From NCBI RefSeq assembly GCF_040869045.1, contig NC_090322.1:77585675-77649674 (forward strand): 64,000 nt of DNA, in the 5' to 3' direction. Of the stretch, positions 54,906 to 64,000 are shown one piece after another. The notes under the pieces were generated by a model. That model ran no database searches. It was not told the DNA's origin and worked only from the letters and a program-made list of their open reading frames with translations. The stretch comes from Eurosta solidaginis (lineage: Eukaryota > Arthropoda > Insecta > Diptera > Tephritidae). The position numbers were made by a program, and so were the translations under genes. Numbering within the stretch: position 1 is the first letter of the stretch; every line of letters begins with the position of its first letter.

Positions 54906-55332
54906 CGTATGTTTGATATAAAAATTTGAAAAGTGTAAGTTAGTTGTAAAAGTACCTAATGTAGAAACTGTATCTGTGGTTACTCAAGTAATATTAATTG
55001 TATCATTGTTATTAATTGACAAATTTTTATTAAGAGAAGAAATTTTAATTAACGAAATGTCGGCTTGTGTATCGACTAGAAATGTACAAAATTTGTTGGA
55101 GCCAGTAATATTTATTTGTATAAAATCGGAATAATTTAAGTTAAGACAATAAACGTTTTTAGATGAAAAACTGTGAGCTGAATCAGTTAGTAATTTGTCT
55201 CGTCCTTCCTCAGTGTTCGCTCCTGAGGGGCTTCCCTGTTTAAAGTCCAGACACTTGCATTTCTACCTCTATTATTGGGAGTGTTAGAACCGTTATTATT
55301 GCTAGTAGGACTATTGTTGCTATTATTATTAT
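54906..55332 (-). pseudogene. G4 gag C-terminus and protease start
   Basis: On the minus strand 55332-55196 is the Asn/Arg-rich gag end (NNRGRNASVWTLN). In an overlapping frame pol starts (SSKNVYCLNLNYSDF) and carries FLVDTQADISLIK, a retropepsin-like active site with Gln in place of Gly. A TGA near 54985 interrupts it before the frame at 54905. G5 lies directly to the right, inside the Asn codon run. Confidence 0.68.
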
Positions 55333-55891
55333 TGTTACGAATATTAGCAGAACTACGGCGTGCTGCTATCTCTAAGCCGATGCTAAGCAGTGACGGTAAT
55401 TCACATCAATAATTCAATCATTATGTATCTACATAAACGAATCAATAATTGCGTCTACACATATGTACGTATGCGAGCAGCGGAGAACCAATGCACAAAC
55501 ACATGCATATATCTTATCTGAGTTGTCACAAGAGAGGGCAATAATTTTTGCAAGTATTACTCAAATGAGAAGTTATAAACGTAGTTGTGGCTGGCGATTT
55601 TGTAGCTGAAACTAACTAGTAAGTTCTAGAATGGAAAAGCCTGGAAGTATGTAATAAGAAATCAAAAAGTATAAAAGGCGCGACAGTAGAGGCGAAGAGA
55701 GAGTTTCATTTGAGCTATCAATCAGTTTGGTTGTTAAGCAAGCTAGTTGCAAAGTATAAGTGTTATTGTGAAGTACTTTAATAAAGGCCATTTTTTTCCA
55801 TTATTCAATATTGGAGTTATTTATTCAACAGTTTAGTGATTCGAACTTAGCAGAAGGGCAAAAAGAGGATTTGCAAGTAAAATTCGTTACA
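55333..55891 (+). repeat. G5 5' LTR with core promoter and polyA signal
   Basis: TATAAAAGG at 55670-55678 and initiator-like TTCATT (55705) and TCAGTT (55722) give a plausible Pol II promoter. AATAAA at 55781-55786 is the polyadenylation signal. The bases after the LTR, attggtgtcagaag (55892 on), are a likely primer site for a tRNA ending CACCA; the isotype is not determined. Confidence 0.9.
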
Positions 55892-55942
55892 ATTGGTGTC
55901 AGAAGAGGAATTGTTGAATAAATTCCAGAGGACAACAAGTAC

Positions 55943-57124
55943 ATGGCAAAGTTGAGTGAATTGAGGATCCAGCAACTGAAAAAGGAGTTGGAGACCCGTG
56001 GATTGAATACAACCGGCAATAAGATCGAACTTCAAGCACGACTACGAGAGGTAATGGAGTCGCAAAGAATTGATGTGGGCGAGTATGTCTTTAATCCTGA
56101 TGGGGACGAGACAACAACAAAAATTGAAGAGAAAAACGAAACATCGCAGACAGTTACGAGCACAGACTTGAACATGATTTTGGCTGCAATATCTGCACAA
56201 ACATCGACAGTAACATCAATGTCGTCGCAAATGTCATCTCAACTGGAAGAACAGAAGACACATATTGCAGAAATGTCGTCAGAAATAAAATCGAAGATCG
56301 AAGCACAAGAAACGCGTATTTCAGAAATGTCGTCACAAATGTCATCCCAACTGGAATCGCAGGAGACACGCATCACATCGAAGATTGAAGCACAATTGGA
56401 TGAACAAAAAACACACATGGCGTCACAAATTGGAGAACAATTAAAAGAGCAAGAGGCACGCATAACATTACAACTCGGAGCACAGGAAGAGCGTATCTCA
56501 AAGAAGCTGGAGGCACAGGAAACAAAAGTCTCATCGCAGCTGGAGGCTTTTAATGAACGACAAGATAAAATGGAGGTCGAGATGGATGCTTTGAAAGATC
56601 GTATACAGGAGTTGCAACTAAACAGCCCAGAAGTTTCAGCGAGTAATCCAAAGGTAAAAACACCATCCTTTGACGGTTCTATTCCTTTCCAGGTCTTTAA
56701 TCTACAATTTGAGAAGACCGCAACAGTGAACAACTGGAATGCTGAAGATAAAGTTGCTGCACTCTTCGTAGCATTGAAAGGACCAGCTGTGGAAATCTTA
56801 CAGACTATTCCAGAGTACGAACGGAACAGCTATGAAGCATTGATGGCCGCTGTCGAGAGACGTTATGGAAGCGAGCATAGAAAACAGATATTCCAAATTG
56901 AGTTGCAAAACCGCCACCAAAGAGCGAATGAGACTTTGCAGGAGTTTGCCTCGGATGTTGAAAGGTTGGCACATTTGGCAAATGCGGACGCACCCGTGGA
57001 GTACACCGAGAGGGTAAAAATCCAGAGTTTTACAAATGGCATACGGGACGTAGAAACGAAGCGAGCGACATATGCAAACCCAAAACCCACATTCGCAGAA
57101 ACGGTATCCTATGCACTGACTTAA
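55943..57124 (+). CDS. gag: G5 Gag with N-terminal SAP-type motif
   Basis: A 393-codon frame, ATG at 55943. Residues 1-40 (LSELRIQQLKKELETRGL, then GNKIELQARLREVM) match the SAP motif, a helix-turn-helix-like DNA-binding fold of chromatin proteins. Residues 75-215 are a long coiled coil made of repeated EMSSQMSSQLE and IEAQETRIS phrases. Residues 225-390 are a retrotransposon-Gag domain (FDGSIPFQVFNLQFEKTA, RRYGSEHRKQIFQIEL, ETLQEFASDVERLAHL). A TAA ends it just before the zinc knuckle, which is in the same frame downstream. Confidence 0.85.
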   Translation: MAKLSELRIQQLKKELETRGLNTTGNKIELQARLREVMESQRIDVGEYVFNPDGDETTTKIEEKNETSQTVTSTDLNMILAAISAQTSTVTSMSSQMSSQLEEQKTHIAEMSSEIKSKIEAQETRISEMSSQMSSQLESQETRITSKIEAQLDEQKTHMASQIGEQLKEQEARITLQLGAQEERISKKLEAQETKVSSQLEAFNERQDKMEVEMDALKDRIQELQLNSPEVSASNPKVKTPSFDGSIPFQVFNLQFEKTATVNNWNAEDKVAALFVALKGPAVEILQTIPEYERNSYEALMAAVERRYGSEHRKQIFQIELQNRHQRANETLQEFASDVERLAHLANADAPVEYTERVKIQSFTNGIRDVETKRATYANPKPTFAETVSYALT

Positions 57125-57139
57125 GAAACAGCGTCGCTT

Positions 57140-58405
57140 TTGAGTAAGCCCGCATACAAAGCACGCCGCGTGGAAGTAGAAAGGCCAGAGTGGGTAGACG
57201 CAATATTGGAGGCGCTGAAAGGATCGCAAAAGCGGAGTGGAAAAGTAATCAAATGCTTTAAATGCGGGAAGTCCGGTCAAATTGCACGTCATTGCGATCT
57301 TGGTCCTAATAGTTCCAACAATGTGTGTGCTCGTAAACGTAAAGCTGGAGGAGATGAGCAAGAGCGAGTAAGAGGTAGAGATCGAGAGCTAGATCCAGCT
57401 ATTGAATGCCCTGTGATATCTGTGTTGCAAATTGGTAGAAAATCGAGCAGTCTTACCGTCAGAGGGAATGTGGATGGTAAAGAACATGTACTGACTGTTG
57501 ATACGGGCGCATATCATTCCTTGATTCGATATGATTTGGTCTACAGGAGAGTAAAGTCATTACCTGGAGCGAGATTGCGTACGGTCACTGGCGAGTATAA
57601 CCAAGTCCGGGGAGAAGTGATCTGTGAAGTCTTAATTGGGAAGGTCATGGTTTTGCAGAAATTCGTTGTGGCGGAGATCGTTGATGAAGTCATATTGGGA
57701 ATGGACTTCTTGGTTGACAATGACATCAAGATCGATATGCAGAAAAGGGTGATGCGTTATAAGAACCAGGATGTACCACTTAACTTCAGTTTGCAGAAAG
57801 GATTCAGTAGTAATCGAGTACTGGTGGAGAAGACTCGACAAAAACCACGGAAGTCAAAGGCAAAGGTTAATAGGTCGAATGGGCCAAATAAAGCAAAATC
57901 AAAAGTACCTGCGAGAGAAACACTGGCATTGACAAAACCTAAAAGACGCAGGAAAACGAAGCAACGAATTTCCGAGAAAGAATGCGAGGGTAGTTTCAAG
58001 CCGGAGCGCACTACTGTTGTGAAACGTGGGAACGATACTGATTATGCGAAGCCAATCCGTCAAGCGCAAGCCCTACGAAGTAGTTCATTGGCCAAGCAAC
58101 AGAGTGCGAGGGAACGATCCAGGATAATGAGTAGTAAGATGAAACACAGGTACGAAAAGGAAAATAATTCGGAAGGTTTCCGGGAGGGAGATTTGGTACT
58201 GCTATACAACCCTCACCGGAGGAAAGGTGTTCCATCCAAATATCGGTGCATTTGGGAAGGCCCGTACAGAGTTGTGAAGACGATCAGTGATGTCATCTAC
58301 CGCATACAAGCAATTGGGAAATCACGAAATAGAAGAGTGGTACATTTGGCGTTGCTAACAGCGTTTACATCGAGAGATTTGTCTGATCGGGACGATCAGA
58401 CTTAG
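57140..58405 (+). CDS. G5 zinc knuckle - protease - integrase C-terminus fusion
   Basis: A 421-codon frame, same frame as gag after its TAA. It has CFKCGKSGQIARHC (CCHC knuckle), LTVDTGAYHSLIRYDLV and VILGMDFL (a retropepsin with an intact active site), a very basic linker (KPKRRRKTKQRI), then REGDLVLLYNP, KYRCIWEGPYRVVKTI and NRRVVHLALL, the GPY-type integrase tail. The jump from protease to tail keeps the frame. The start used is not an ATG; the first in-frame ATG is far inside. It needs readthrough of the Gag stop, or it is simply a remnant. Confidence 0.8.
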   Translation: MSKPAYKARRVEVERPEWVDAILEALKGSQKRSGKVIKCFKCGKSGQIARHCDLGPNSSNNVCARKRKAGGDEQERVRGRDRELDPAIECPVISVLQIGRKSSSLTVRGNVDGKEHVLTVDTGAYHSLIRYDLVYRRVKSLPGARLRTVTGEYNQVRGEVICEVLIGKVMVLQKFVVAEIVDEVILGMDFLVDNDIKIDMQKRVMRYKNQDVPLNFSLQKGFSSNRVLVEKTRQKPRKSKAKVNRSNGPNKAKSKVPARETLALTKPKRRRKTKQRISEKECEGSFKPERTTVVKRGNDTDYAKPIRQAQALRSSSLAKQQSARERSRIMSSKMKHRYEKENNSEGFREGDLVLLYNPHRRKGVPSKYRCIWEGPYRVVKTISDVIYRIQAIGKSRNRRVVHLALLTAFTSRDLSDRDDQT

Positions 58406-58416
58406 GTGGAGTGCAG

Positions 58417-58971
58417 TGTTACGAATATTAGCAGAACTAAGGGGTGCTGCTACCTCTAAGCCGATGCTAAGCGTGACGGTAATTCACATCAATAATTCAA
58501 TCATTATGTATCTACATAAACGAATCAATAATTGCGTCTACACATATGTACGTATGCGAGCAGCGGAGAACCAATGCACAAACACATGCATATATCTTAT
58601 CTGAGTTGTCACAAGAGAGGGCAATAATTTGTGCAAGTATTACTCAAATAAGAAGTTATAAACGTAGTTGTGGCTGGCGATTTTGTAGCTGAAACTAACT
58701 AGTAAGTTCTAGAATGGAAAAGCCTGGAAGTATGCAATGAGAAATCAAAAGGTATAAAAGGCGCGACAGTAGAGGCGAAGAGAGAGTTTCATTTGAGATA
58801 TCAATCAGTTTGGTTGTTAAGCAAGCTAGTTGCAAAGTATAAGTGTTATTGTAAAGTACTTTAATAAAGGCCTTTTTTCCATTATTCAATATTGGAGTTA
58901 TTTATTCAACAGTTTAGTGATTCGAACTTAGCAGAAGGGCAAAAAGAGGATTTGCAAGTAAAATCGTTACA
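58417..58971 (+). repeat. G5 3' LTR
   Basis: Partner of 55333-55891. It is preceded by ggtggagtgcag, a weak polypurine tract. Differences include cta for cgg near the start and aaatcg for aaattcg near the end. Confidence 0.92.
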
Positions 58972-58975
58972 TTAT

Positions 58976-60053
58976 TATTAGACTGATGCCGATTTCCGCC
59001 ACCGGAACGGAAATTTTGCCTTTGATTGCCGCAATTGAAGTTGTTGCCATAGTTACTGTTACTAAAAGATGGTATATTTTGTCTATAACTGTTAAAGTTA
59101 CGACTTTGATTTTGAAAATTTCGACCTCGGTTATTACTTTGAAAATTTCTAAAATTGTTATTGTTCCGAGCTCTAAATGCTAAAACTTGGCGTTCTTTTA
59201 TTTCATTTGATTGCTCAACAATCAGTTTAGCTACTACGTCCTTGGAATCATAAAAATTGGTTGAAGCGAAGATTGATTTGACTAAAGTGGTTTTTGCGTT
59301 CAATCGGCAAACGTTAACTGTTTGCTCGATGGCCATTTCATGTGCTTTGGCCTGAGTAATCCCTTCGATAATGAGGGAACGCTCCAAAGAATCAGACAAT
59401 TCCTCGACGCGTTTTGCAAAATTGGTGTAATTATTATTATTAACCTGCAAAGCCGCAATTTTTCCGGCCACAACTTTGGAGTTGTCGGGTTATATACGGT
59501 TACGTAGTGCTATTTTTATATCATTAACTGAAAGTATTTGAGTTGGTCTCGCTTCTCGAGCTTTACCATCGAGTTTGGATTTAATATATGAAATACAAGT
59601 GCCAGTTAAATTTTCGTCGACAAATTCTTCGATTAACTCAATTTTATTAATGAAAGATTCAAGACCCAGGGGCCCGCCGCTATAATTTTCACGCATAATA
59701 CCCGCACACATGCTGATAAAGGATCTTTTTTCCTCAGGAGTTGCCATATTTGTATCGGAATTAGGAGGATTTGAAATATGTGTTTCGGGCAATTCCTCAA
59801 ATCCGGGAAATTCTCCGGACAAAGAAAGTCTAACAAAAAGGTTTTTGATTGTACTGGGCGAATATGTGGTTGAGCCTTCGGAAACTGGGCTTTTAAAGTC
59901 AAGATTTTCGGAATCGGAACTTTCGGAATTAAAATTTTTGGAATTGGAATCTGAATTTTTGGAATTAGAATCTGAATTTTCGGAATCTGAGTCTTGCTCT
60001 GAAATTCTGGGAACTACTTTTTTGTTTCTAAGAAACATATGTAGTAGGAACAA
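58976..60053 (-). pseudogene. gag: G4 Gag (412/mdg1 type), N-terminal and central part
   Basis: The frame 60053-59490, a TAA near 59492, then the same frame to 58976. It begins near a Ser/Asp/Asn repeat (SDSNSKNSDSNSK). The core reads SFINKIELIEEFVDENL and RVEELSDSLERSLI, EGITQAKAHEMAIEQT, typical of 412/mdg1 Gag. It ends in an Asn/Arg/Gly/Phe-rich tail (FRNFQSNNRGRNFQNQ) instead of a zinc knuckle. G5 is inserted in the last Asn run; the tail resumes at 55332. Confidence 0.82.
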
Positions 60054-60283
60054 AGAAGAAATATTTAAACTGATTAAAGTCGAATTTGTAGAAATTGCTT
60101 ACGAAAATTTAACAGAAATTGAAATTGAATTGAATGTTGATGTGAAATTGAAAGAATTATCCGGCAATTTAATGAAAGACTGAATATTTAATGATAAATT
60201 GAATGTATATTGAAGTAATTTAGTTTAAATTGATTTCAAAGGAAAATATTTTATTTTGGTAAAAGGACTTGGCTGTTGACAAC

Positions 60284-60512
60284 GGACGCACCGCTTTGTT
60301 AAAATTGTATGGTTTTATTTTTATAGATACGGGCGCACCGCATCTTTTCAAACTTGTAATATGAATATCCTCGGACGCACCGGGATTAAAAAAAAAAATT
60401 CATTGGTTTTGCACGGAACCACCGTTTACGCAAAAAAAATTCTTTTTGGTTAATTACGGAACCACCGCTTTATGCAAAAAAAATTTATGTATGTTTGTTT
60501 ATGGACGCACCG
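60284..60512. repeat. Six spaced copies of ggacgcaccg / ggaaccaccg
   Basis: Copies start at 60284, 60331 (gggcgcaccg), 60373, 60415, 60458 and 60503: three exact ggacgcaccg, one variant and two ggaaccaccg. Spacing is 42-47 nt. Between them lie aaaaaaa- and ttt-rich fillers. On the element strand the word is CGGTGCGTCC. Confidence 0.85.
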
Positions 60513-62095
60513 TATTTCACAAAAAAAATCAAAATCTCATATTTGTGTTGCCATGAAAGGTTGGCAAAATAAATTGTTGCACTTATAACGTAAGTACGTA
60601 TATGGGGTAGTTGGGCAAAAACCAAAAAAGTTTTTATAATGAAAATTTTACAAAGTTATGTTTTTGTGAAAGTTTACAATGATTAGAATTTTTCTAAATT
60701 GGATTAGAATCAACGAGATTAAATTTTTACATATTTATGAAGTTGTGATTAAGACAGTTGAAATATACTGAATGTGAAAAAGTAGAAAAAAGAATTTTAT
60801 TTGATTAGATGCATTAATTGGAAAATTTTAGGTTTGGTTTTGTCTAACTGTGACCCATAGTATTTAAAAAATTCATAGAAAATTTTTATAAATGTATTTG
60901 TGTTGTGCTTTTCTCATTTTTTTTTTTTTTTTTTTTGTATTTTTTGTAATGTTTTAATAATAAATTTTGTTTTGAGAATAGTAATTACATAGGTGATGTT
61001 GATGTTTGGTATTTATAGGAACAATTAATTATAATATAGTAAAATGATAGGATAGTATGAATATTCAAAACTACAATATTTTTAAAGAAACAAGTTGAAA
61101 GAAAATTTTAATAGTCTACTTTTGTTTTGTGCACACTGTGCGCCATACCCGTACTGCAAATTTTTCTGAAGTCGCTACTCGTTGCCGGTCGAATAATATA
61201 ATCTTCTCTGCCGCTGCTAGTCTGCCGTATTATACCCTCTTCTGTTATATAATAACCTCCTCTGCTAGCGTTGTGCTGCTGCTGATGTTTGCTGTAGTTT
61301 TCGGCGTTATGTATTGGTATAGCTGTACATATAGCCGTAATTGTTTGTGGCGTGTTCTGACTATGACCGTTATGTGGTATTTGAGGTACAGTACCCCTTT
61401 TGTGGTTTTAGGTTTTATATTATTTTAGAATTTATCAATTTCGCAAATTATTACCATATGTATGTATAAATTATCTCCGTTATGTATTAAATTTGTCAAT
61501 TTTTCTGTTTTATTTTAATAATTTGTAATTTACCTCTGTTGTTGTTAGTTTTCTAGATTATGTTGTATTTGTAGATCTTCTGCGTTTTGCTTTACAAAAA
61601 AAGTTATGTAGTTATTTCGCTTATTATTATTATCTCCAAAAAAAATTAGTTTTACGTATTGTTATTTGCACTCCGAACACCACCTTATGTAACCATTTAA
61701 AAGTTTTTGTAGAGAAAATTCATTTTTATTTAATTCAGTTGCCTTTTCCACAATTTTTGTTTTGTAAAATTTTTAAATATTTGTATATTTTTTGTAAAGT
61801 TTTTCATGATTTAAAATTTTTTTTTGTATGGGTTTTTGAATGTTTTTTAAATTTTTTTTTTGTATATTTTTTTGTTTAAATTTTTATGATTTTTCAATTT
61901 TTAGATTTTTGGATAATTTTTAAAGAATTTTAATTTTTCGCATGCTTGTGAGAATTTTTTTTTTAATTTTTAAATTTTAATATTTTAAAGAATTCGAATT
62001 AAATGAAAAAGGTATTTTTTGCTACGGCAATTAAAAATTGTTACACCTTTTATATGCGCATTTTATGCGCGTGACCGCCATTTTGCGGCACGGCC

Positions 62096-62106
62096 CACGG
62101 TCGCCA
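62096..62106 (-). promoter_or_regulatory. G4 primer binding site (tRNA-Arg type)
   Basis: On the minus strand TGGCGACCGTG begins right after the LTR. It starts with TGG, as required for pairing with a tRNA CCA end, and equals the primer site I recall for 412 and mdg1. Confidence 0.7.
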
Positions 62107-62527
62107 CATAAGGTGCCCATCTTAGACACCATGAAAAATGATCTGCCCACACACACTCACCCAACAATAAATGGAATAAATTTAATTGATTTTATATTTA
62201 TGTTGTTTTATTTTAGTTTGTATTGTATTTCTTTAATCTTAGTATGTATAGTTTGTTCACGTTTTAGTTATACTAATCTTCACATTTGTAGTCTTATTTA
62301 TAGGTTATCGTTTTTATGTTTAAACTCACACTTTATCTTTTTTCACGACTGAACTCTTTATTTTCACAGCAACAAGTTCATTCAATCTTCATTTTTCTAA
62401 ACTCGCTGAATCCAATTCGCCCTGCTGAGTACAATTGCCACTGTTGTTCAGCAACAGCTGATAGTGATGCCAGTTGCACCAGAGGTGTATTCAGTGCGTG
62501 AAGGCTAGTTTACGCAGTGCGGTTATA
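62107..62527 (-). repeat. G4 5' LTR
   Basis: Begins TATAACCGCACTGCG on the minus strand at 62527 and ends next to the primer site at 62107. The part 62175-62527 matches 50761-51114. It does not start with TG, which is unusual, though the polypurine tract at the other LTR confirms the border. Confidence 0.8.
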
Positions 62528-63171
62528 AGAGCTCGTATATCCGAATAATAAATATATCGATTAATTATATATCTATTAATCTTAGGTAGTAGTAATTGGC
62601 TTTTGAATAAATTGTTAAAAATATCTAAATACTGAGAATGGGATGGATTAATTTTTTTGTTATATTCTTACATACAAATTAGCTGATCTAATAATGTTAG
62701 TTATTAATTTTATTTCAATAAATGTATGAAATTATTGTAGTATAAAAGAAAAATGGATTTCTAATTCTTTTATTTTGATGACGAAATGTAGGGAAAGGTT
62801 AGTATACCAGGTTTAAGTATTTTTCTTGGGTTAATGTACATAAAGTCAAGGTACATTAACAGGTTGGGTGGGTAAATACCAGGAGGGAAAATTCCATGTT
62901 ACCAATCCCTCCATCGCTGGTTGCAATGACCCTTTTTGATTCCGCTGGTTTTTTTTGTGTTGTATTTTTATCTCCGTTCATGAGGTAAATAGCGTTAAAT
63001 ACCCTGTATACAGATTTTGTTTCGTACGAATTTCGCTGTATGTGACCGAGACAAGCCCACTCCCATTTCCCTGAGCCAGACCGTAGCATAGCAAGGTATG
63101 CAGACCCGTCTCGGAAGCATGCGCCTGACCCTTTTTCAGTAGTAAACGGCAGCATCCGGGAGAAGTTCGTT
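62528..63171. other. Non-coding flank right of G4
   Basis: AT-rich to about 62870, then a moderately GC-richer stretch (62880-63170) translating in continuity with the RNase H scrap but without recognisable domains. Confidence 0.4.
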
Positions 63172-63334
63172 ACAATTGTTATGCGAGATAATGCATCCGC
63201 AATGTGATTTTCCTTTCCTGCGATATACTCCACTTCAAAATCGTCTTACTCGTGTTAACTTAGATGAAGGATTCTTCATCGAAAAAAGATATGTTAAAGG
63301 GTGGTGATCGGTTTTAATTAGAAATTTTCTGTAG
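63172..63334 (-). pseudogene. Gypsy RNase H fragment
   Basis: On the minus strand KTDHHPLTYLFSMKN, then SSKLTRVR, then after a small frame change EYIAGKENHIADALSRI: the end of a 412-like RNase H domain, including its last conserved Asp in ADALSR. It is cut at 63335 by the 3' end of the Jockey-like element. Confidence 0.72.
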
Positions 63335-63335
63335 A

Positions 63336-64000
63336 TTCAATTCAATTCAATTTATTTAAACTTTTTAAATACACGGTTTTAGATGATATGGCTTCTTAAA
63401 TAAACCTTACAACTATAGTATTATAAGTGAGTTTAAAATATATCGATTACTAAAACTTAAAGTTGATATAAGGGAAAAAATCTAGCTTAGGAGACTTAGG
63501 ATTTAGCTTAGAAAAAAACCTTGGAAATTATATTTTGCATTAAAGTTAATACTACCTATAAATACTATTCATAAATATAGTACGCAGTTTAATTATATGA
63601 TAAACTAAGAGTAATTTAGATTGTAAATTAGTGGATTTGTAGATATATCACAGAGGCGTTCAAATTTGTCAGTTATTTTTTCAATATGGTCCGAAACGAG
63701 ACTGATTTTGTTTTGTGTGTGCAACTTTGTAGTTGAAAAATGCCACGGCAAATCAAACAAAATTTTCAACAACTTATTTTGTTTAACTTGTATTTTTTCA
63801 ATATGCGTTTTGGCACATTTACCCCAGACTGGGCACCCGTCAATTGTGGCCTTATTTTCATTACTGAGCTTAGATTTTCGGTTTATTAACGGATACAGAA
63901 GTTTTAGAGCTATACTAAATTTAGTTTGAATATATTGGGTGTGATCTCTAAAGCGTAATTTTGGGTCAAGTACAATTCCAAGATATTTGATATTGGTCGA
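63336..64000 (-). mobile_element. Jockey-type non-LTR retrotransposon, 3' end (partial)
   Basis: The element reads on the minus strand into the window from the right. After the stop at 63605 it has a 270-bp 3' UTR ending in aataaattgaattgaattg, a short-repeat tail like that of Jockey-type elements. It interrupts the RNase H fragment. Confidence 0.65.
63605..64000 (-). CDS. Non-LTR RT C-terminal part, open to the window edge
   Basis: 131 codons without a stop from 64000 down to the TAG at 63605-63607. IKYLGIVLDPKLRFRDHT is the conserved K-Y-L-G-x-x-L-D motif after the RT palm. FSIALKLLYPLINRKS and CPVWGKCAKTHIEKIQVKQN, LFDLPWHFSTTKLH follow, as in Jockey-clade proteins. Between KATI and DGCPVWG about a dozen residues usually present (ending R-P-x-x-T-Y) are missing, an in-frame deletion. 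It has no ATG because it is a C-terminal piece. Confidence 0.75.
   Translation of the reverse strand, partial: STNIKYLGIVLDPKLRFRDHTQYIQTKFSIALKLLYPLINRKSKLSNENKATIDGCPVWGKCAKTHIEKIQVKQNKLLKILFDLPWHFSTTKLHTQNKISLVSDHIEKITDKFERLCDISTNPLIYNLNYS

Larger units (their letters stand above)
55333..58971 (+). mobile_element. G5, LTR retrotransposon with SAP-type Gag and deleted pol
   Basis: LTRs of 559 and 555 bp (55333-55891, 58417-58971) begin tgttacgaatattagcag and end cgttaca. They differ at only about a dozen positions by eye. The 4-bp target duplication ttat (55329-55332, 58972-58975) lies in a TTA microsatellite that encodes G4 Gag asparagines. Inside are gag, zinc knuckle, protease and then only the integrase C-terminus: RT, RNase H and the integrase core are missing. 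High LTR similarity makes it the youngest LTR insert here. Confidence 0.92.
60054..62106 (-). other. G4 long 5' leader
   Basis: About 2 kb lie between the primer site and gag, long like the leader of 412-type elements. It is AT-rich with many T-runs (61800-61960). The stretch 60284-60512 carries a spaced decamer repeat (separate entry). A 99-codon plus-strand frame near 61129 is a chance frame in a Cys/Thr-rich stretch. Confidence 0.6.
50761..62527 (-). mobile_element. G4, 412/mdg1-like Gypsy element (minus strand)
   Basis: LTRs are at 50761-51114 (3') and about 62107-62527 (5'). The primer site is complementary to a tRNA-Arg-type end (TGGCGACCGTG on the minus strand, 62106-62096), as in 412 and mdg1. 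Order on the minus strand: long leader (62100-60060), gag (60053-58980, continuing at 55332-55200), protease, RT, RNase H, integrase. G5 sits inside gag. Without G5 it is about 8.1 kb. The 3' LTR has lost its outermost ~60 bp next to the Helitron. Stops in gag and protease and frame changes in pol make it inactive. Confidence 0.85.

Noticed and set aside
56154..57361. Several minus-strand frames of 62-187 codons opposite G5 Gag
   Set aside because: Shadows of the long plus-strand coiled-coil and Gag frame.
61129..61428. 99-codon plus-strand frame
   Set aside because: It lies within the G4 leader, is antisense to the element and has no domain; hydrophobic composition comes from T-rich sequence.
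1..64000. Ordinary single-copy host genes
   Set aside because: Every frame with recognisable domains belongs to a mobile element or to the repeated U family; I could not support any conserved cellular gene.

Overview
This window looks like transposon-dense, probably heterochromatic DNA of a fly. I found no ordinary single-copy host gene. The evidence for Diptera is indirect: 412/mdg1-like LTR elements with a tRNA-Arg-type primer site, a MADF-BESS gene with a 60-nt intron, a Jockey-type non-LTR element, a Penelope-like element, and a Helitron carrying a minisatellite that I remember from many fly genomes. A tephritid is plausible, but the sequence alone does not prove it. Almost every coding region carries stops, frameshifts or lost catalytic residues.

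Layout, with short names used below. (1) 1-10711 and 22500-33222 are two direct copies of one >=10.7 kb segment, about 1% or less different by eye. Each holds parts of the same nested structure. An unnamed multicopy gene family ('U'; ends in a domain resembling FEN1/XPG or PIN nucleases) was hit by a Ty3/Gypsy LTR element on the minus strand ('G1') and by a 4.7 kb element with a MADF-BESS gene and four long palindromes. In the right-hand copy the whole nest is visible: U part 1 (19769-20049), G1 (20050-26242, ATTT target duplication), U part 2 (26243-26411), MADF element (26412-31156), U part 3 (31157-32957). The 3' LTR of G1 is itself split by a 1.08 kb inverted-repeat element. (2) 10712-19768 lies between the copies: a second broken Gypsy element ('G2', related to G1), a tandem repeat, a tRNA-headed SINE-like unit, and a broken transposase gene resembling the RAG1/Transib core.

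(3) 33223-35468 is a 412-like pol fragment. (4) 35469-41760 is Gypsy element 'G3', whose Gag begins with a textbook RING-H2 finger. (5) 41761-44791 is a complete-length but dead Penelope-like element with a 15-bp target duplication, a 60-bp inverted repeat and a hammerhead-ribozyme-like core. (6) 44807-49635 is mostly non-coding, with a 310-bp repeat, a 1.1 kb inverted-repeat element and duplicated 255-bp blocks around a minisatellite. (7) 49636-50738 is a non-autonomous Helitron. (8) 50761-62527 is a 412/mdg1-like element ('G4', minus strand). Its gag is interrupted by 'G5' (55333-58971), a plus-strand LTR element whose Gag starts with a SAP-type motif and whose pol has lost RT, RNase H and most of integrase. 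(9) 62528-64000 holds a Gypsy RNase H scrap and the open C-terminal part of a Jockey-like reverse transcriptase that runs off the window.

The genes do not form an operon or pathway. The organising principle is serial insertion, and the order can be read: U before G1 and the MADF element; G1 before its inverted-repeat passenger; G4 before G5; G3 before the Penelope-like element. Family names rest on motifs and memory, since no database search was possible.
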